Shown here: piece after piece, positions 25,799 to 33,754 of the stretch
Layout of the letters: each line of letters starts with the position of its first letter
Position numbering within the stretch: position 1 is the stretch's first letter
Assembly: GCF_001403635.1 (NCBI RefSeq)
Contig: NZ_LN879466.1
Span: forward strand, 124,001 to 188,000
Reading direction: 5' to 3'
From: Clostridium massiliamazoniense
GTDB taxonomy: Bacteria; Bacillota; Clostridia; Clostridiales; Clostridiaceae
Length of the DNA: 64,000 nt
Made by a program: the position numbers and the translations under genes
Notes under the pieces: model-generated
Databases searched by the model: none
Seen by the model: only the letters and a program-made list of their open reading frames with translations
Told to the model about the DNA's origin: nothing

Positions 25799-26503
25799 AT
25801 GAATGATGTATTTAAGATAAAAGATAAAGATGTGGTTTCTATAGTTGGTAGTGGTGGAAAAACCACTTTAATGAATTACTTAGCAAAGGAGTTTAGTAGT
25901 AAGAAAGTCTTAGTAAGTACCACAACTAAAATTAGAGTTCCATCTCAAGGATTTTATGATTTTATAGCATTCAATAAAGAAGAAGCTGATGCTATTAAAG
26001 ATATTAATAATAAAGGAATTTACGTTCTTGGTTCAAAAATAAAAGATAATAAATTGGAGTCTTTTGACTTAGGTTATATGGAATCAATAACTAATAATTT
26101 CGATGTTGTATTTTTAGAAGCTGATGGTTCAAAGGAGAAGTTTATAAAAGGTTGGAATGAAACAGAACCAGTTATTTTAGATAATACAACTATTACAATA
26201 GGGATTATAAATTTAGAGATATTAGGAAAATTGGTAAATGAGGATAATGTTCATAGGGTAGAGCAATTTATGGATTTAACAAGAGCTAAGCTTAATGATG
26301 CTATAGGAAAAGAGCACTTAATAGCTGTTGTTAGAGGAAAAAAAGGATTATTTAAAAACTCCAGAGGACGAAGAATACTTTTGATAAATGGAGTTAAGGA
26401 TCATAAAACAAGAAAAACAGCTAATGAAATAGCAGATGTTATTTTAAAGGACCACAACATGATAGATGAAGTAATAATAGGGAATAAAGAATGGAAGTGT
26501 TAG
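25799..26503 (+). CDS. yqeC: Selenium cofactor biosynthesis protein YqeC
   Basis: The 234-residue protein has a P-loop VSIVGSGGKTTLMNYLAKE near the N-terminus, VLVSTTTKIRVP, and VVFLEADGSKEKF. This is the YqeC family, seen only with selenium-dependent molybdenum hydroxylases. A nucleotide-dependent step in making or delivering the selenated cofactor is inferred; the reaction is unknown. The mocA gene follows after three bases. Confidence 0.92.
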   Translation: MNDVFKIKDKDVVSIVGSGGKTTLMNYLAKEFSSKKVLVSTTTKIRVPSQGFYDFIAFNKEEADAIKDINNKGIYVLGSKIKDNKLESFDLGYMESITNNFDVVFLEADGSKEKFIKGWNETEPVILDNTTITIGIINLEILGKLVNEDNVHRVEQFMDLTRAKLNDAIGKEHLIAVVRGKKGLFKNSRGRRILLINGVKDHKTRKTANEIADVILKDHNMIDEVIIGNKEWKC

Positions 26504-26506
26504 ATA

Positions 26507-27097
26507 ATGATAAATGTTGACGCTGTAATTTTGGGTTCTGGTTTAAGTAGAAGAATGGGAGGAGATAATAAATTATTATTAGAATATGAAGGAAAGACGA
26601 TAATTGAGAGGGTAGTATGTTCAGTAATAAAAGCAAATTGTTTTAAGGAAATATTAGTTGTAATAAAAGATAGAGAAGTTGAAGAAATTCTAGCTAAATA
26701 TAATGTAAAAACAGTATTTAACCCTAACTATAAAGAGGGAAAATCTGAAGCAATAAAGTTAGCATTGAAAATACTTGGAGAAAGTGATGGAACAATGTTT
26801 TTTGTGGGGGATCAACCTTTTGTTGATGCAGATAGTATATTAAAAATTTGGGGAGAATTTATTCAAGATAAGAATAGTATTACAGCCCCTTATGTAAATA
26901 AGGCAATTGGAAATCCTATAATTTTTCCTAAAAGTTTATATGGAGAATTAAATGAACTTAAGGGGGAAGAGGGTGGAATGAAAGTGCTTAAAAGACATGA
27001 GGATTTAGTGAAACAAGTCAGGTTAAGTAATTATAAATTATTTTTTGATGTAGATACCAAAGAGGATTATGAGATTTTAAAGGATAATCTTATATAA
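26507..27097 (+). CDS. mocA: Molybdenum cofactor cytidylyltransferase MocA
   Basis: The 196-residue NTP transferase has the N-terminal nucleotide-binding signature LGSGLSRRMGGDNKLLLEYEG, FVGDQPFVDADSI for metal binding and GNPIIFP. MocA adds CMP to Mo-molybdopterin to form MCD, the cofactor of xanthine dehydrogenase family enzymes, which agrees with its neighbours. The start lies three bases after yqeC with a weak site, so coupling to yqeC translation is likely. Confidence 0.92.
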   Translation: MINVDAVILGSGLSRRMGGDNKLLLEYEGKTIIERVVCSVIKANCFKEILVVIKDREVEEILAKYNVKTVFNPNYKEGKSEAIKLALKILGESDGTMFFVGDQPFVDADSILKIWGEFIQDKNSITAPYVNKAIGNPIIFPKSLYGELNELKGEEGGMKVLKRHEDLVKQVRLSNYKLFFDVDTKEDYEILKDNLI

Positions 27098-27181
27098 TAC
27101 AGGGATTAAGCTTATTATAATTATTTACTTAAATAAAAAATAGATAATAAATATGACAATAAGATTTGGATGGTGAGCAAT

Positions 27182-27967
27182 ATGGATTATAAAATATTAG
27201 AGGAAATAGAGAAAAGATTAGCTAGAGGTGAAGAAAGTGCATTGGTAACCATAACAGAATCCATTGGTTCAACTCCAAGAAAAGTAGGATCTTTAATGGC
27301 TGTTTTTGAAGATGGTATTTTAGGTTCAATAGGTGGAGGTACTGTTGAATTTGAAGTTATAAAAGAAGCTAGAGAATTAATAAAAAAAGGTGTAAGTAAA
27401 GAATTTGAATACGGTATGGGACCAAATGATAAATTACAATTGGCTTGTGGAGGTAGTGTTAAAGGATTTATAAAAGTATTCAAAAGTTCAAACAAGTTAG
27501 TGGTTGTTGGAGCTGGTCACATAGGAAGAGAACTAACTTATATGGCAAAGCATTTAGATTTTGATATAACTGTATTAGATGATAGAAATGACTATGAAGA
27601 AATTAATAATATAAAAGTTATTACTGGAGATATAGTTAAGAATATACACGATTTAGATATAACCAAAAACACCTATGTTGTTATAGCTTCAAGAGGACAT
27701 AGATTAGATTTAGATGCTTTAAGAGAATTTATAAAGATGGATGTAAAATATATCGGAATGGTGGGAAGTAAAGCTAAAGTTCATCAAGTAACTAGTCAGG
27801 TTTTAGAAGAGGGGATTGATAAGGAGTTATTTGAAAAATTATATTCACCAGTAGGGTTAAATTTTTCTAATGGAACTCCAGAGGAAATAGCAATAGAAAT
27901 ATTATCAGAAATATTATTAATAAAAAATAATGGATCCTTAGAACATAGAAGAATAAAAATAAAATAG
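27182..27967 (+). CDS. XdhC/CoxI family molybdenum hydroxylase maturation protein
   Basis: The 261-residue protein has the XdhC N-terminal domain (ESALVTITESIGSTPRKVGS, then GSIGGGTVE) and a C-terminal Rossmann NAD-binding domain (LVVVGAGHIGRELTYMAKHL, about residues 104-123; YIGMVGSKAK; SPVGLNFSN). XdhC proteins bind Moco and protect it during sulfuration and insertion. ATG 27182 has GGTGAG upstream; ATG 27170 in frame has none. It ends the Se-cofactor group; a terminator follows. Confidence 0.92.
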   Translation: MDYKILEEIEKRLARGEESALVTITESIGSTPRKVGSLMAVFEDGILGSIGGGTVEFEVIKEARELIKKGVSKEFEYGMGPNDKLQLACGGSVKGFIKVFKSSNKLVVVGAGHIGRELTYMAKHLDFDITVLDDRNDYEEINNIKVITGDIVKNIHDLDITKNTYVVIASRGHRLDLDALREFIKMDVKYIGMVGSKAKVHQVTSQVLEEGIDKELFEKLYSPVGLNFSNGTPEEIAIEILSEILLIKNNGSLEHRRIKIK

Positions 27968-27974
27968 AAATTAG

Positions 27975-28010
27975 TTTGGAAGGTAATTAAAAACCTTCTA
28001 AATTTTTTTA
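27975..28010 (+). terminator. Terminator after the XdhC-family gene
   Basis: TTTGGAAGGT (27975-27984) pairs with ACCTTCTAAA (27993-28002), followed by TTTTTTT. The rest of the 364-base gap to 28332 is AT-rich and I see nothing certain in it. Confidence 0.85.
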
Positions 28011-28331
28011 CTTATTATTTTATTTAAGCTTAATTAATAATGATTAGAATAATTTATAGCATTAATTTAGCCTTTTTCTTAAAAATTTAATTTAAATTAA
28101 GAATAATTTATATCAACATAGTTAAATAATAGTGAAAAATAATAAAAGAATATAGAGAATTAAGTAATATACCTAAGAGTTGAACCTTTTAATTAGCAGT
28201 AATATATAGTAATATTAATAATATATTAAATAATAATGTCGAAAAATAAAATATCGAAAATTGAATGTAAAAATTAACCTTATTTATTATATTTTGACTT
28301 TGTTTTAATATGGTTTCTTGGAGGTATTTAT

Positions 28332-29414
28332 ATGAAAAGTGAAATCACAGCTGTTATTTTATCAGGTGGTAAAAATTCAAGAATGAACTATAAAACAAAA
28401 GCTTTTTTAGATATTGATGGTAAAAGTTTTATAGAGAAGAGAATTGAAGAATTACAAGGATTTAAGGAAATTATAATATCTTGTAATGATTTTGAATTAT
28501 ATAGTAAATTTACTCATAAGTGTAGATTAGTTGCAGATATAAAAAAAGAAATAGGCCCTATGGGAGCCCTATATTCTGTTTTTAAGGAAACAGATGCTGA
28601 AAAAATATTTGTTGTAGCAGCAGATATGCCATCAATAAATCCTGAGATTGTAGAAAACATGTCAAACATTGAATTTTCTGAGGATGCTTTAGTTGTTTGC
28701 TCTAATGGTCGTATAGAACCCTTATTAGCAATTTACAAAAGATCCGTTTTGGATAAATTAGAGGAGCTTATAACGAATAAAAGTTATAAACTTTTAAACT
28801 TTATAAATGGTATTAAATCTTCGTATTTTTATGTTAGTGACAAAGAAAGTTTATTAAATATAAATACACCAGAGGATTATTATAATTTCTTAGAAAATAG
28901 AAAGAAATTAAAAAAGCCAACAGTTATAAATATTGTAGCAAGTTGCTCTAATTCAGGAAAAACAACTTTAATAGAAGGGCTTTTAAAAGCCTTAAAAAAG
29001 AAAAATTATATTGTTTCAACAATAAAGCATGATGTTCATGGATTTGATATAGACAAAGAAGGGAAAGACACCTATAGGCATAGAATAGCTGGTGCTGATA
29101 ATGTGGCAATTTCATCGGCAAATAGGTTTGCATTAATTAGAGAATTAAAAGAAGAGATACCACTTGAAGATGTGATAAAAACAATGCCTCAAAGTGATTT
29201 TATTATATTAGAAGGATTTAAGAAAAGTAATTATAGGAAAATAGAAGTCTTTAGAAAAGGCTTTTCAAAAAATATAATTACTCCTAGGGAACAACTTATT
29301 GCGGTAGCAACCGATGAAGAAAATTTAAAGGTAGATGGAATAGTTGTTAATTTAAATGATTATGATACTATTGTGGAATTAATGGAGAAGGAGGCTGGAT
29401 TATGTATACTTTAG
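28332..29414 (+). CDS. mobAB: MobA-MobB fusion: molybdenum cofactor guanylyltransferase with MobB GTPase domain
   Basis: The 360-residue protein joins two usually separate proteins. Residues 1 to about 190 are MobA (ILSGGKNSRMNYKTKAFLDI, then VVAADMPSINPEIV), which transfers GMP to Mo-molybdopterin. Residues about 196-360 are MobB (VINIVASCSNSGKTTLIEGL P-loop, STIKHDVHGFDID, DFIILEGFKKSNYRKIEV). MobA makes the MGD form used by DMSO-reductase-type enzymes, whereas the hydroxylases here use MCD. So the cell probably also has an MGD enzyme elsewhere, such as a formate dehydrogenase or nitrate reductase. GGAGG precedes the ATG. The next gene overlaps by 13 bases. Confidence 0.93.
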   Translation: MKSEITAVILSGGKNSRMNYKTKAFLDIDGKSFIEKRIEELQGFKEIIISCNDFELYSKFTHKCRLVADIKKEIGPMGALYSVFKETDAEKIFVVAADMPSINPEIVENMSNIEFSEDALVVCSNGRIEPLLAIYKRSVLDKLEELITNKSYKLLNFINGIKSSYFYVSDKESLLNINTPEDYYNFLENRKKLKKPTVINIVASCSNSGKTTLIEGLLKALKKKNYIVSTIKHDVHGFDIDKEGKDTYRHRIAGADNVAISSANRFALIRELKEEIPLEDVIKTMPQSDFIILEGFKKSNYRKIEVFRKGFSKNIITPREQLIAVATDEENLKVDGIVVNLNDYDTIVELMEKEAGLCIL

Positions 29415-29893
29415 GAATAATAACAAGTAGTGATAAAGGATATGCTGGAGAAAGAGAAGATGGTAGTGGAAAGGTAATAAAAGAAATTGCCGAAGCAAAT
29501 GGGTTTAAAGTTGAGAGTTATGTAATAGTTCCAGATGAAAAAGAAATGTTAAAAGAACAGTTTATAAAAATGAGTGATGAATTAGGAGTTAACCTAATTT
29601 TAAGCACAGGTGGAACAGGATTTGCACCAAGAGATGTAACACCTGAGGCAACAAAAGAAATAATAGATAGAGAAGCTCCAGGAATAGCAGAAGCTATAAG
29701 AATGTATAGTTTATCTATAACAAAGAGAGCTATGCTATCAAGAGCAGTTTCAGGAATAAGAAAAAGAACTTTAATTGTTAATCTACCAGGTAGCCCAAAA
29801 GCATGCAAAGAAGCATTAGACTATGTTTTAAATGATTTAAAACATGGAATAGACATATTAAATGAAACAGCTAAAGACTGTGCAAGAAAATGA
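29402..29893 (+). CDS. mogA: Molybdopterin adenylyltransferase (MogA/MoaB family)
   Basis: The 163-residue protein has GIITSSDKGYAGEREDGSG, the molybdopterin-binding LILSTGGTGFAPRDVTPEAT and IVNLPGSPKACKE. It activates molybdopterin with AMP so that MoeA can insert Mo. Its start overlaps the end of mobAB by 13 bases with GGAGAAGGAGG upstream, showing tight coupling. Confidence 0.93.
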   Translation: MYTLGIITSSDKGYAGEREDGSGKVIKEIAEANGFKVESYVIVPDEKEMLKEQFIKMSDELGVNLILSTGGTGFAPRDVTPEATKEIIDREAPGIAEAIRMYSLSITKRAMLSRAVSGIRKRTLIVNLPGSPKACKEALDYVLNDLKHGIDILNETAKDCARK

Positions 29894-29918
29894 TAATGTT
29901 TAGAGATAGGGATATACA

Positions 29919-30443
29919 ATGAGTAAATATTTACTTTTAATACTAGCAATGCTAGGTGGGGGATTAATAATTTTATTTAATGGAAAAAATAATAGTAAAG
30001 AAGAAAATAAAGAAGTAATAGTGGGGGCATCTTCATTTTTAGAGAAACCATTAAAAGAGATGAAAGAAGCCTATGAAAGAATAAATAAGGGTGCAAAAGT
30101 AAAATTAATATTCAATCAGTCCTCAAAGTTAGAAGAAGAAATAGTAAGAGGAGTGAAAATGGATATATTCATAGCCTATAAGGAAAAATATACAGATTAT
30201 ATAGTAGATGTTGGAATAGCTGAAGAAAGTGATGTGAAAAGCTTTGGAGATACTCAGGTATTCTACAAAAAAGACTTAACAGAAAGCCAAAACTTAGAAT
30301 CAGATATAGAAGATGAAGAGAAATTCAAATATACAGTAATAAGACTAAGCAACAACATTTTAGCAAATAAATTTATGGCATTTGTTGAAAGTAAAGAAGG
30401 GGAAGCAATACTGAAAAAATATTCCTTAATAAGAAAAAAATAA
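29919..30443 (+). CDS. ModA-like molybdate-binding protein with a large internal deletion
   Basis: The 174-residue product starts with a signal/anchor helix (LLLILAMLGGGLIILF). It then follows ModA closely: VIVGASSFLEKPLKEMKEAY, NQSSKLEEEIVRGVKMDIFIA and a TDYIVDVG segment (to about residue 110). It jumps to the ModA end, NKFMAFVESKEGEAILKKY. About 80-100 residues of the second lobe are missing compared with normal ModA, and no lipoprotein cysteine or modBC genes are present. It may be a decayed molybdate-binding protein, a scavenging or sensing remnant, or a new shortened form. The frame is intact and sits in the Moco operon. Confidence 0.75.
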   Translation: MSKYLLLILAMLGGGLIILFNGKNNSKEENKEVIVGASSFLEKPLKEMKEAYERINKGAKVKLIFNQSSKLEEEIVRGVKMDIFIAYKEKYTDYIVDVGIAEESDVKSFGDTQVFYKKDLTESQNLESDIEDEEKFKYTVIRLSNNILANKFMAFVESKEGEAILKKYSLIRKK

Positions 30444-30479
30444 TGAATTATTGACTGAAGAAGTTTGGAGGTTTTTACG

Positions 30480-31499
30480 ATGAAAATGATTAAGACAGAA
30501 GATGCTGTAGGAAGAGTTCTTCAGCATGATGTAACTAAAATAGTTCCAGGTGAGTTTAAAGGAAGATTATTTAAAAAGGGACATGTCATTAGAGAAGAGG
30601 ATATAGAACCACTTCTTAAAGCAGGGAAATTTCACGTTTACGTCTGGGAAGACACTCCAGGGCTTGTGCATGAAAATGATGCAGCTCAAATTCTTATAGA
30701 TGCAACTTGTAGTGAAGCAGAAGGTCTTGAATTTGCTGAAGTTAAAGAAGGAAAAATAGATGTTTTTGCAGCTAGAGATGGATTATTAAAAGTAGATAAA
30801 GAGCAACTTTTAAATCTTAATATGATAGATGAAATTATGTTTGCAACTCTTCATAATAATATGGAAGTTAAAAAAGGTGAAAAAATAGGTGGAACTAGAG
30901 TAATTCCTTTAATGATAAGAGAAGAACTTTTAGAAGAAGCAAAGAAAACTTGTAATAAAAACTTAATTTCAGTTAAGGAAATTAAAAAGAAAAAAGTTGG
31001 TATAGTAACAACTGGTAGTGAAGTGTTTACAGGAAAAATAAAAGATAAATTTGGACCTGTTATAAGAGCTAAGGTTGAATACTTTGGTTGTGAAGTTTTA
31101 GGACAAAGTATAATAGATGATAAAAAGGAAAAAATAAGTGAAGCAATAATGGAATGGTTTGAAAAGGGTGCAGAATTAGTAGTATGCACAGGGGGAATGT
31201 CAGTAGACCCAGATGATATGACACCAACTGCAATAAAAGATTGTGGTGGAGAATTAGTAACTTATGGTTCACCAGTATTACCAGGAGCTATGTTACTTTT
31301 ATCATATTTAGATGGAAAACCAATACTTGGCTTACCAGCTTGTGTAATGTATTCAAAAAGAACAGTATTCGATTTAGTGTTACCTAGAGTATTAGCAGAT
31401 GAAAAGCTAACAAAAAGGGATATAGCAGAATTAGGACATGGAGGACTATGTATGGATTGTCCAGTATGTACTTATCCACACTGTTCTTTCGGTAAGTAA
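30480..31499 (+). CDS. MoeA/CinA-like molybdopterin-binding protein with cysteine-rich tail
   Basis: The 339-residue protein has a MoCF_biosynth domain (KKVGIVTTGSEVFTG, VVCTGGMSVDPDDMTPTAI, LGLPACVMYSKRTVFDL) at about residues 170-315. The N-terminal part differs from MoeA, and there is no C-terminal MoeA beta domain. The tail HGGLCMDCPVCTYPHCSFGK carries four cysteines that could bind a metal. Such proteins occur in Moco operons of clostridia, often near selenium or molybdenum hydroxylase genes; the exact step is unknown. ATG 30480 has GGAGG at 30467-30471. Confidence 0.85.
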   Translation: MKMIKTEDAVGRVLQHDVTKIVPGEFKGRLFKKGHVIREEDIEPLLKAGKFHVYVWEDTPGLVHENDAAQILIDATCSEAEGLEFAEVKEGKIDVFAARDGLLKVDKEQLLNLNMIDEIMFATLHNNMEVKKGEKIGGTRVIPLMIREELLEEAKKTCNKNLISVKEIKKKKVGIVTTGSEVFTGKIKDKFGPVIRAKVEYFGCEVLGQSIIDDKKEKISEAIMEWFEKGAELVVCTGGMSVDPDDMTPTAIKDCGGELVTYGSPVLPGAMLLLSYLDGKPILGLPACVMYSKRTVFDLVLPRVLADEKLTKRDIAELGHGGLCMDCPVCTYPHCSFGK

Positions 31500-31507
31500 A
31501 CTGAAAC

Positions 31508-31628
31508 TTAATTCAGATAGGATTAAAGCTTCATATAAATTTTAGTGGAAGTTATCTAGATGTCTGTGTTTATAATACTTTAGCTATAGGAGTTCAAAGA
31601 ATTATAAACAATAGGCATCAGATGATAT
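31508..31628 (+). ncRNA. Structured leader RNA family A/B/C, copy A, upstream of moaC
   Basis: It shares ACTTAATTCAG with copy C (59664). It also shares TTAGTG(G/A)AAGTTATCTAG, then TGTGTTTAT and TATAG(G)A, with copy B (43211). TTATCT (31552-31557) can pair with AGATGA near 31620, where B and C have AGATAA. It fills the 143-base gap between the MoeA-like gene and moaC. I do not recognise it as a known riboswitch class. Confidence 0.5.
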
Positions 31629-31642
31629 GTGGAGGTGATATA

Positions 31643-32134
31643 ATGAATGAGTTAACTCATTTTGATGAGAAGGGCAATGCTCGTATGGTTGATGTTTCAG
31701 AAAAAAATGAAACTAAGCGTGTAGCCCTTGCTAGAGGAGCTATTAGAGTTAGCAAAGAAATTATGAACCGTGTTAAAGAAGGTTCTATTGAGAAGGGGGA
31801 TGTTTTAGGGGTTGCTAGAGTTGCTGGTATTATGGGAAGTAAAGCAACTAGCACTTTAATACCTATGTGTCATCCACTTATGATTAATGGTGTTAATGTA
31901 GATTTTGAAATAGATGAAAAAAATAGCGAAATAGTTATTTATGGAGAAGTTAAAACCACTGGAAAAACAGGAGTTGAAATGGAAGCTTTAACTGCTGTTT
32001 CTACAGCAGCACTAACAATTTATGATATGTGTAAAGCTGTTGATAAATCTATGGTTATAACGGGAATACATTTAGTATCTAAAAAAGGCGGAAAAAGTGG
32101 AGATTTTTACTTTAACGAAGGAGGATCAAATTAA
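31643..32134 (+). CDS. moaC: Cyclic pyranopterin monophosphate synthase MoaC
   Basis: The 163-residue protein has [18 protein letters not shown] at the start, [17 protein letters not shown] with the active-site residues, and [19 protein letters not shown] followed by a conserved KAVDKSM. It makes cyclic pyranopterin monophosphate, the first stable Moco intermediate, from the MoaA product. ATG 31643 has GGAGGTGA at 31631-31638; an in-frame ATG at 31622 is less well placed. moaA follows two bases after the stop. Confidence 0.95.
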   Translation: MNELTHFDEKGNARMVDVSEKNETKRVALARGAIRVSKEIMNRVKEGSIEKGDVLGVARVAGIMGSKATSTLIPMCHPLMINGVNVDFEIDEKNSEIVIYGEVKTTGKTGVEMEALTAVSTAALTIYDMCKAVDKSMVITGIHLVSKKGGKSGDFYFNEGGSN

Positions 32135-32135
32135 A

Positions 32136-33101
32136 GTGAAGGATAAATGTGGCAGAGAGATAGACTACTTAAGAATATCTCTTACTGATGCTTGTAATCT
32201 AAGGTGTATTTATTGTATGCCTGAAAAAGATGTAAAATTTAATAATGTTGAAGGTGCTTTAACTAATAGGGAACTTGAAAAAATAATTAATATTTTCGGG
32301 GAATTAGGTACAAAGAAATTAAGATTTACAGGTGGTGAGCCACTACTTAGAAAAGATCTTCATTGTTTAATTGATGTTGCTAAGAAAAGTGGAATTGAAA
32401 AAATTGCAATTACCACTAATGGCATACTCCTTGAGGAGAAACTTGAGCAATTAGTTAAAGCAGGATTATCTGAAGCTAATATAAGTCTTGATACCCTTCA
32501 TGAAGAGAAGTTTAGTGATATAACAAGAGGTGGAGATTTACATAAAGTTTTAAAGGCTATAGATAAATCTCTAGAACTTGGAGTAAAAGTTAAAATAAAT
32601 GTTGTTATAATTGATGGAATTAATGATAATGAATTTATAGATTTATGTAAATTATCTATAAATAAAAAATTAGATGTAAGATTTATTGAATTAATGCCAA
32701 TAGGAGAGGGTATTAAATTCAAAGGAAAAACAGAAGAACAATTACTAGGTTTATTAAAGAAAAAATATGAACTTGAAGAATCTCATAATGAAGGAATTAA
32801 TGGACCAGCAAAATATGTAAAAATAAAAGGTGCAAAGGGGAAGGTTGGTTTTATATCAGCAATATCCGAGCATTTTTGTGATAGTTGTAACAGAATAAGA
32901 ATAACGCCAGATGGATTCTTAAAGCAGTGTTTACATTTTAAAAGTGGATTAGACCTTAAGAAGCTAATAGCTCAAACTGAGGATAAGGAACTTTTAGAAG
33001 AAAAAATAAAAGAAACTATATTTAATAAACCAGTAGGACATAAATTTAATGAAGAAAAGAAATCAGAAGACAGTAGATTTATGTTCCAAATAGGAGGTTA
33101 A
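32136..33101 (+). CDS. moaA: GTP 3',8-cyclase MoaA (radical SAM)
   Basis: The 321-residue protein has the radical SAM motif CNLRCIYC near residue 17, GGEPLLRKDL, and the second cluster CDSCNRIRITPDG with a further Cys (QCLHF). It ends in the conserved GG needed for activity. It converts GTP to the precursor of cyclic pyranopterin. I chose GTG 32136, two bases after moaC, with AAGGAGG at 32118-32124; an earlier GTG at 32097 would overlap moaC by 38 bases. Confidence 0.95.
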   Translation: MKDKCGREIDYLRISLTDACNLRCIYCMPEKDVKFNNVEGALTNRELEKIINIFGELGTKKLRFTGGEPLLRKDLHCLIDVAKKSGIEKIAITTNGILLEEKLEQLVKAGLSEANISLDTLHEEKFSDITRGGDLHKVLKAIDKSLELGVKVKINVVIIDGINDNEFIDLCKLSINKKLDVRFIELMPIGEGIKFKGKTEEQLLGLLKKKYELEESHNEGINGPAKYVKIKGAKGKVGFISAISEHFCDSCNRIRITPDGFLKQCLHFKSGLDLKKLIAQTEDKELLEEKIKETIFNKPVGHKFNEEKKSEDSRFMFQIGG

Positions 33102-33102
33102 A

Positions 33103-33531
33103 ATGGCAAAGTTAGTAGCAATATGTATAAGTGAGAAAAAAGGTATAGGGAAAACACAAATAAATGAAGTAGAATTAGTAGAAGGATTTGGATTAAAAGG
33201 TGATGCTCACGGTGGAAATTGGCATAGACAAGTTTCTCTACTAGAAAAGGAAAAAATAGAAGACTTTATTGCAAGAGGTGGAAAAGTTAAATTTGGAGAT
33301 TTTGGTGAAAATCTAGTAACTGAAGGATTAGATTTAGATAAAATCCAAGTTGGTGATAAAGTAACTGTTGGAGATGCAATAATCGAAATTACTCAAAAAG
33401 GTAAAAAGTGTCATGATAAATGTCATATATACAAAATGGTAGGTGATTGTATTATGCCTAAAAATGGAGTTTTTGGAACAGTACAAAAAGGTGCTCTAGT
33501 AAAACCTGGAGATGAAATAACAGTATTATAA
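33103..33531 (+). CDS. MOSC domain protein
   Basis: The 142-residue protein consists of one MOSC domain: GLKGDAHGGNWHRQVSLLEKE, FGDFGENLVTEG and a C-terminal GKKCHDKCHIY cysteine-histidine region that fits the MOSC sulfur-handling Cys. Such stand-alone MOSC proteins are thought to bind Moco or carry sulfur. It follows moaA by one base and ends the Moco operon. Confidence 0.92.
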   Translation: MAKLVAICISEKKGIGKTQINEVELVEGFGLKGDAHGGNWHRQVSLLEKEKIEDFIARGGKVKFGDFGENLVTEGLDLDKIQVGDKVTVGDAIIEITQKGKKCHDKCHIYKMVGDCIMPKNGVFGTVQKGALVKPGDEITVL

Positions 33532-33548
33532 TTTATATAATGCAACTG

Positions 33549-33600
33549 AGGAAGGCTGTATCTGATTGATAGAAATCAATTAGGATATGGCCTCTTTTTT
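33549..33600 (+). terminator. Terminator of the Moco operon
   Basis: AGGCTGTATC pairs (with two G-T pairs) with GGATATGGCCT, with an inner TGATTGA/TCAATTA helix, followed by CTTTTTT. Confidence 0.85.
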
Positions 33601-33754
33601 GGATAAAAATTTAATATATAGATAAATAGCTGTGTTTCAAAGAGAGTGTGAAAAAATATACTTAATATAGTAAAATAAATAAAATAGAGTAAGTAAAATA
33701 AATTTAGATTAGAATAATAAGTTTAAATAGATATAAAATACGAAGGAGAAAAGA

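Noticed and set aside
31508-31642. Known Moco riboswitch upstream of moaC
   Set aside because: Sequence does not fit the Moco motif as I know it and is instead shared with leaders of uronate genes.
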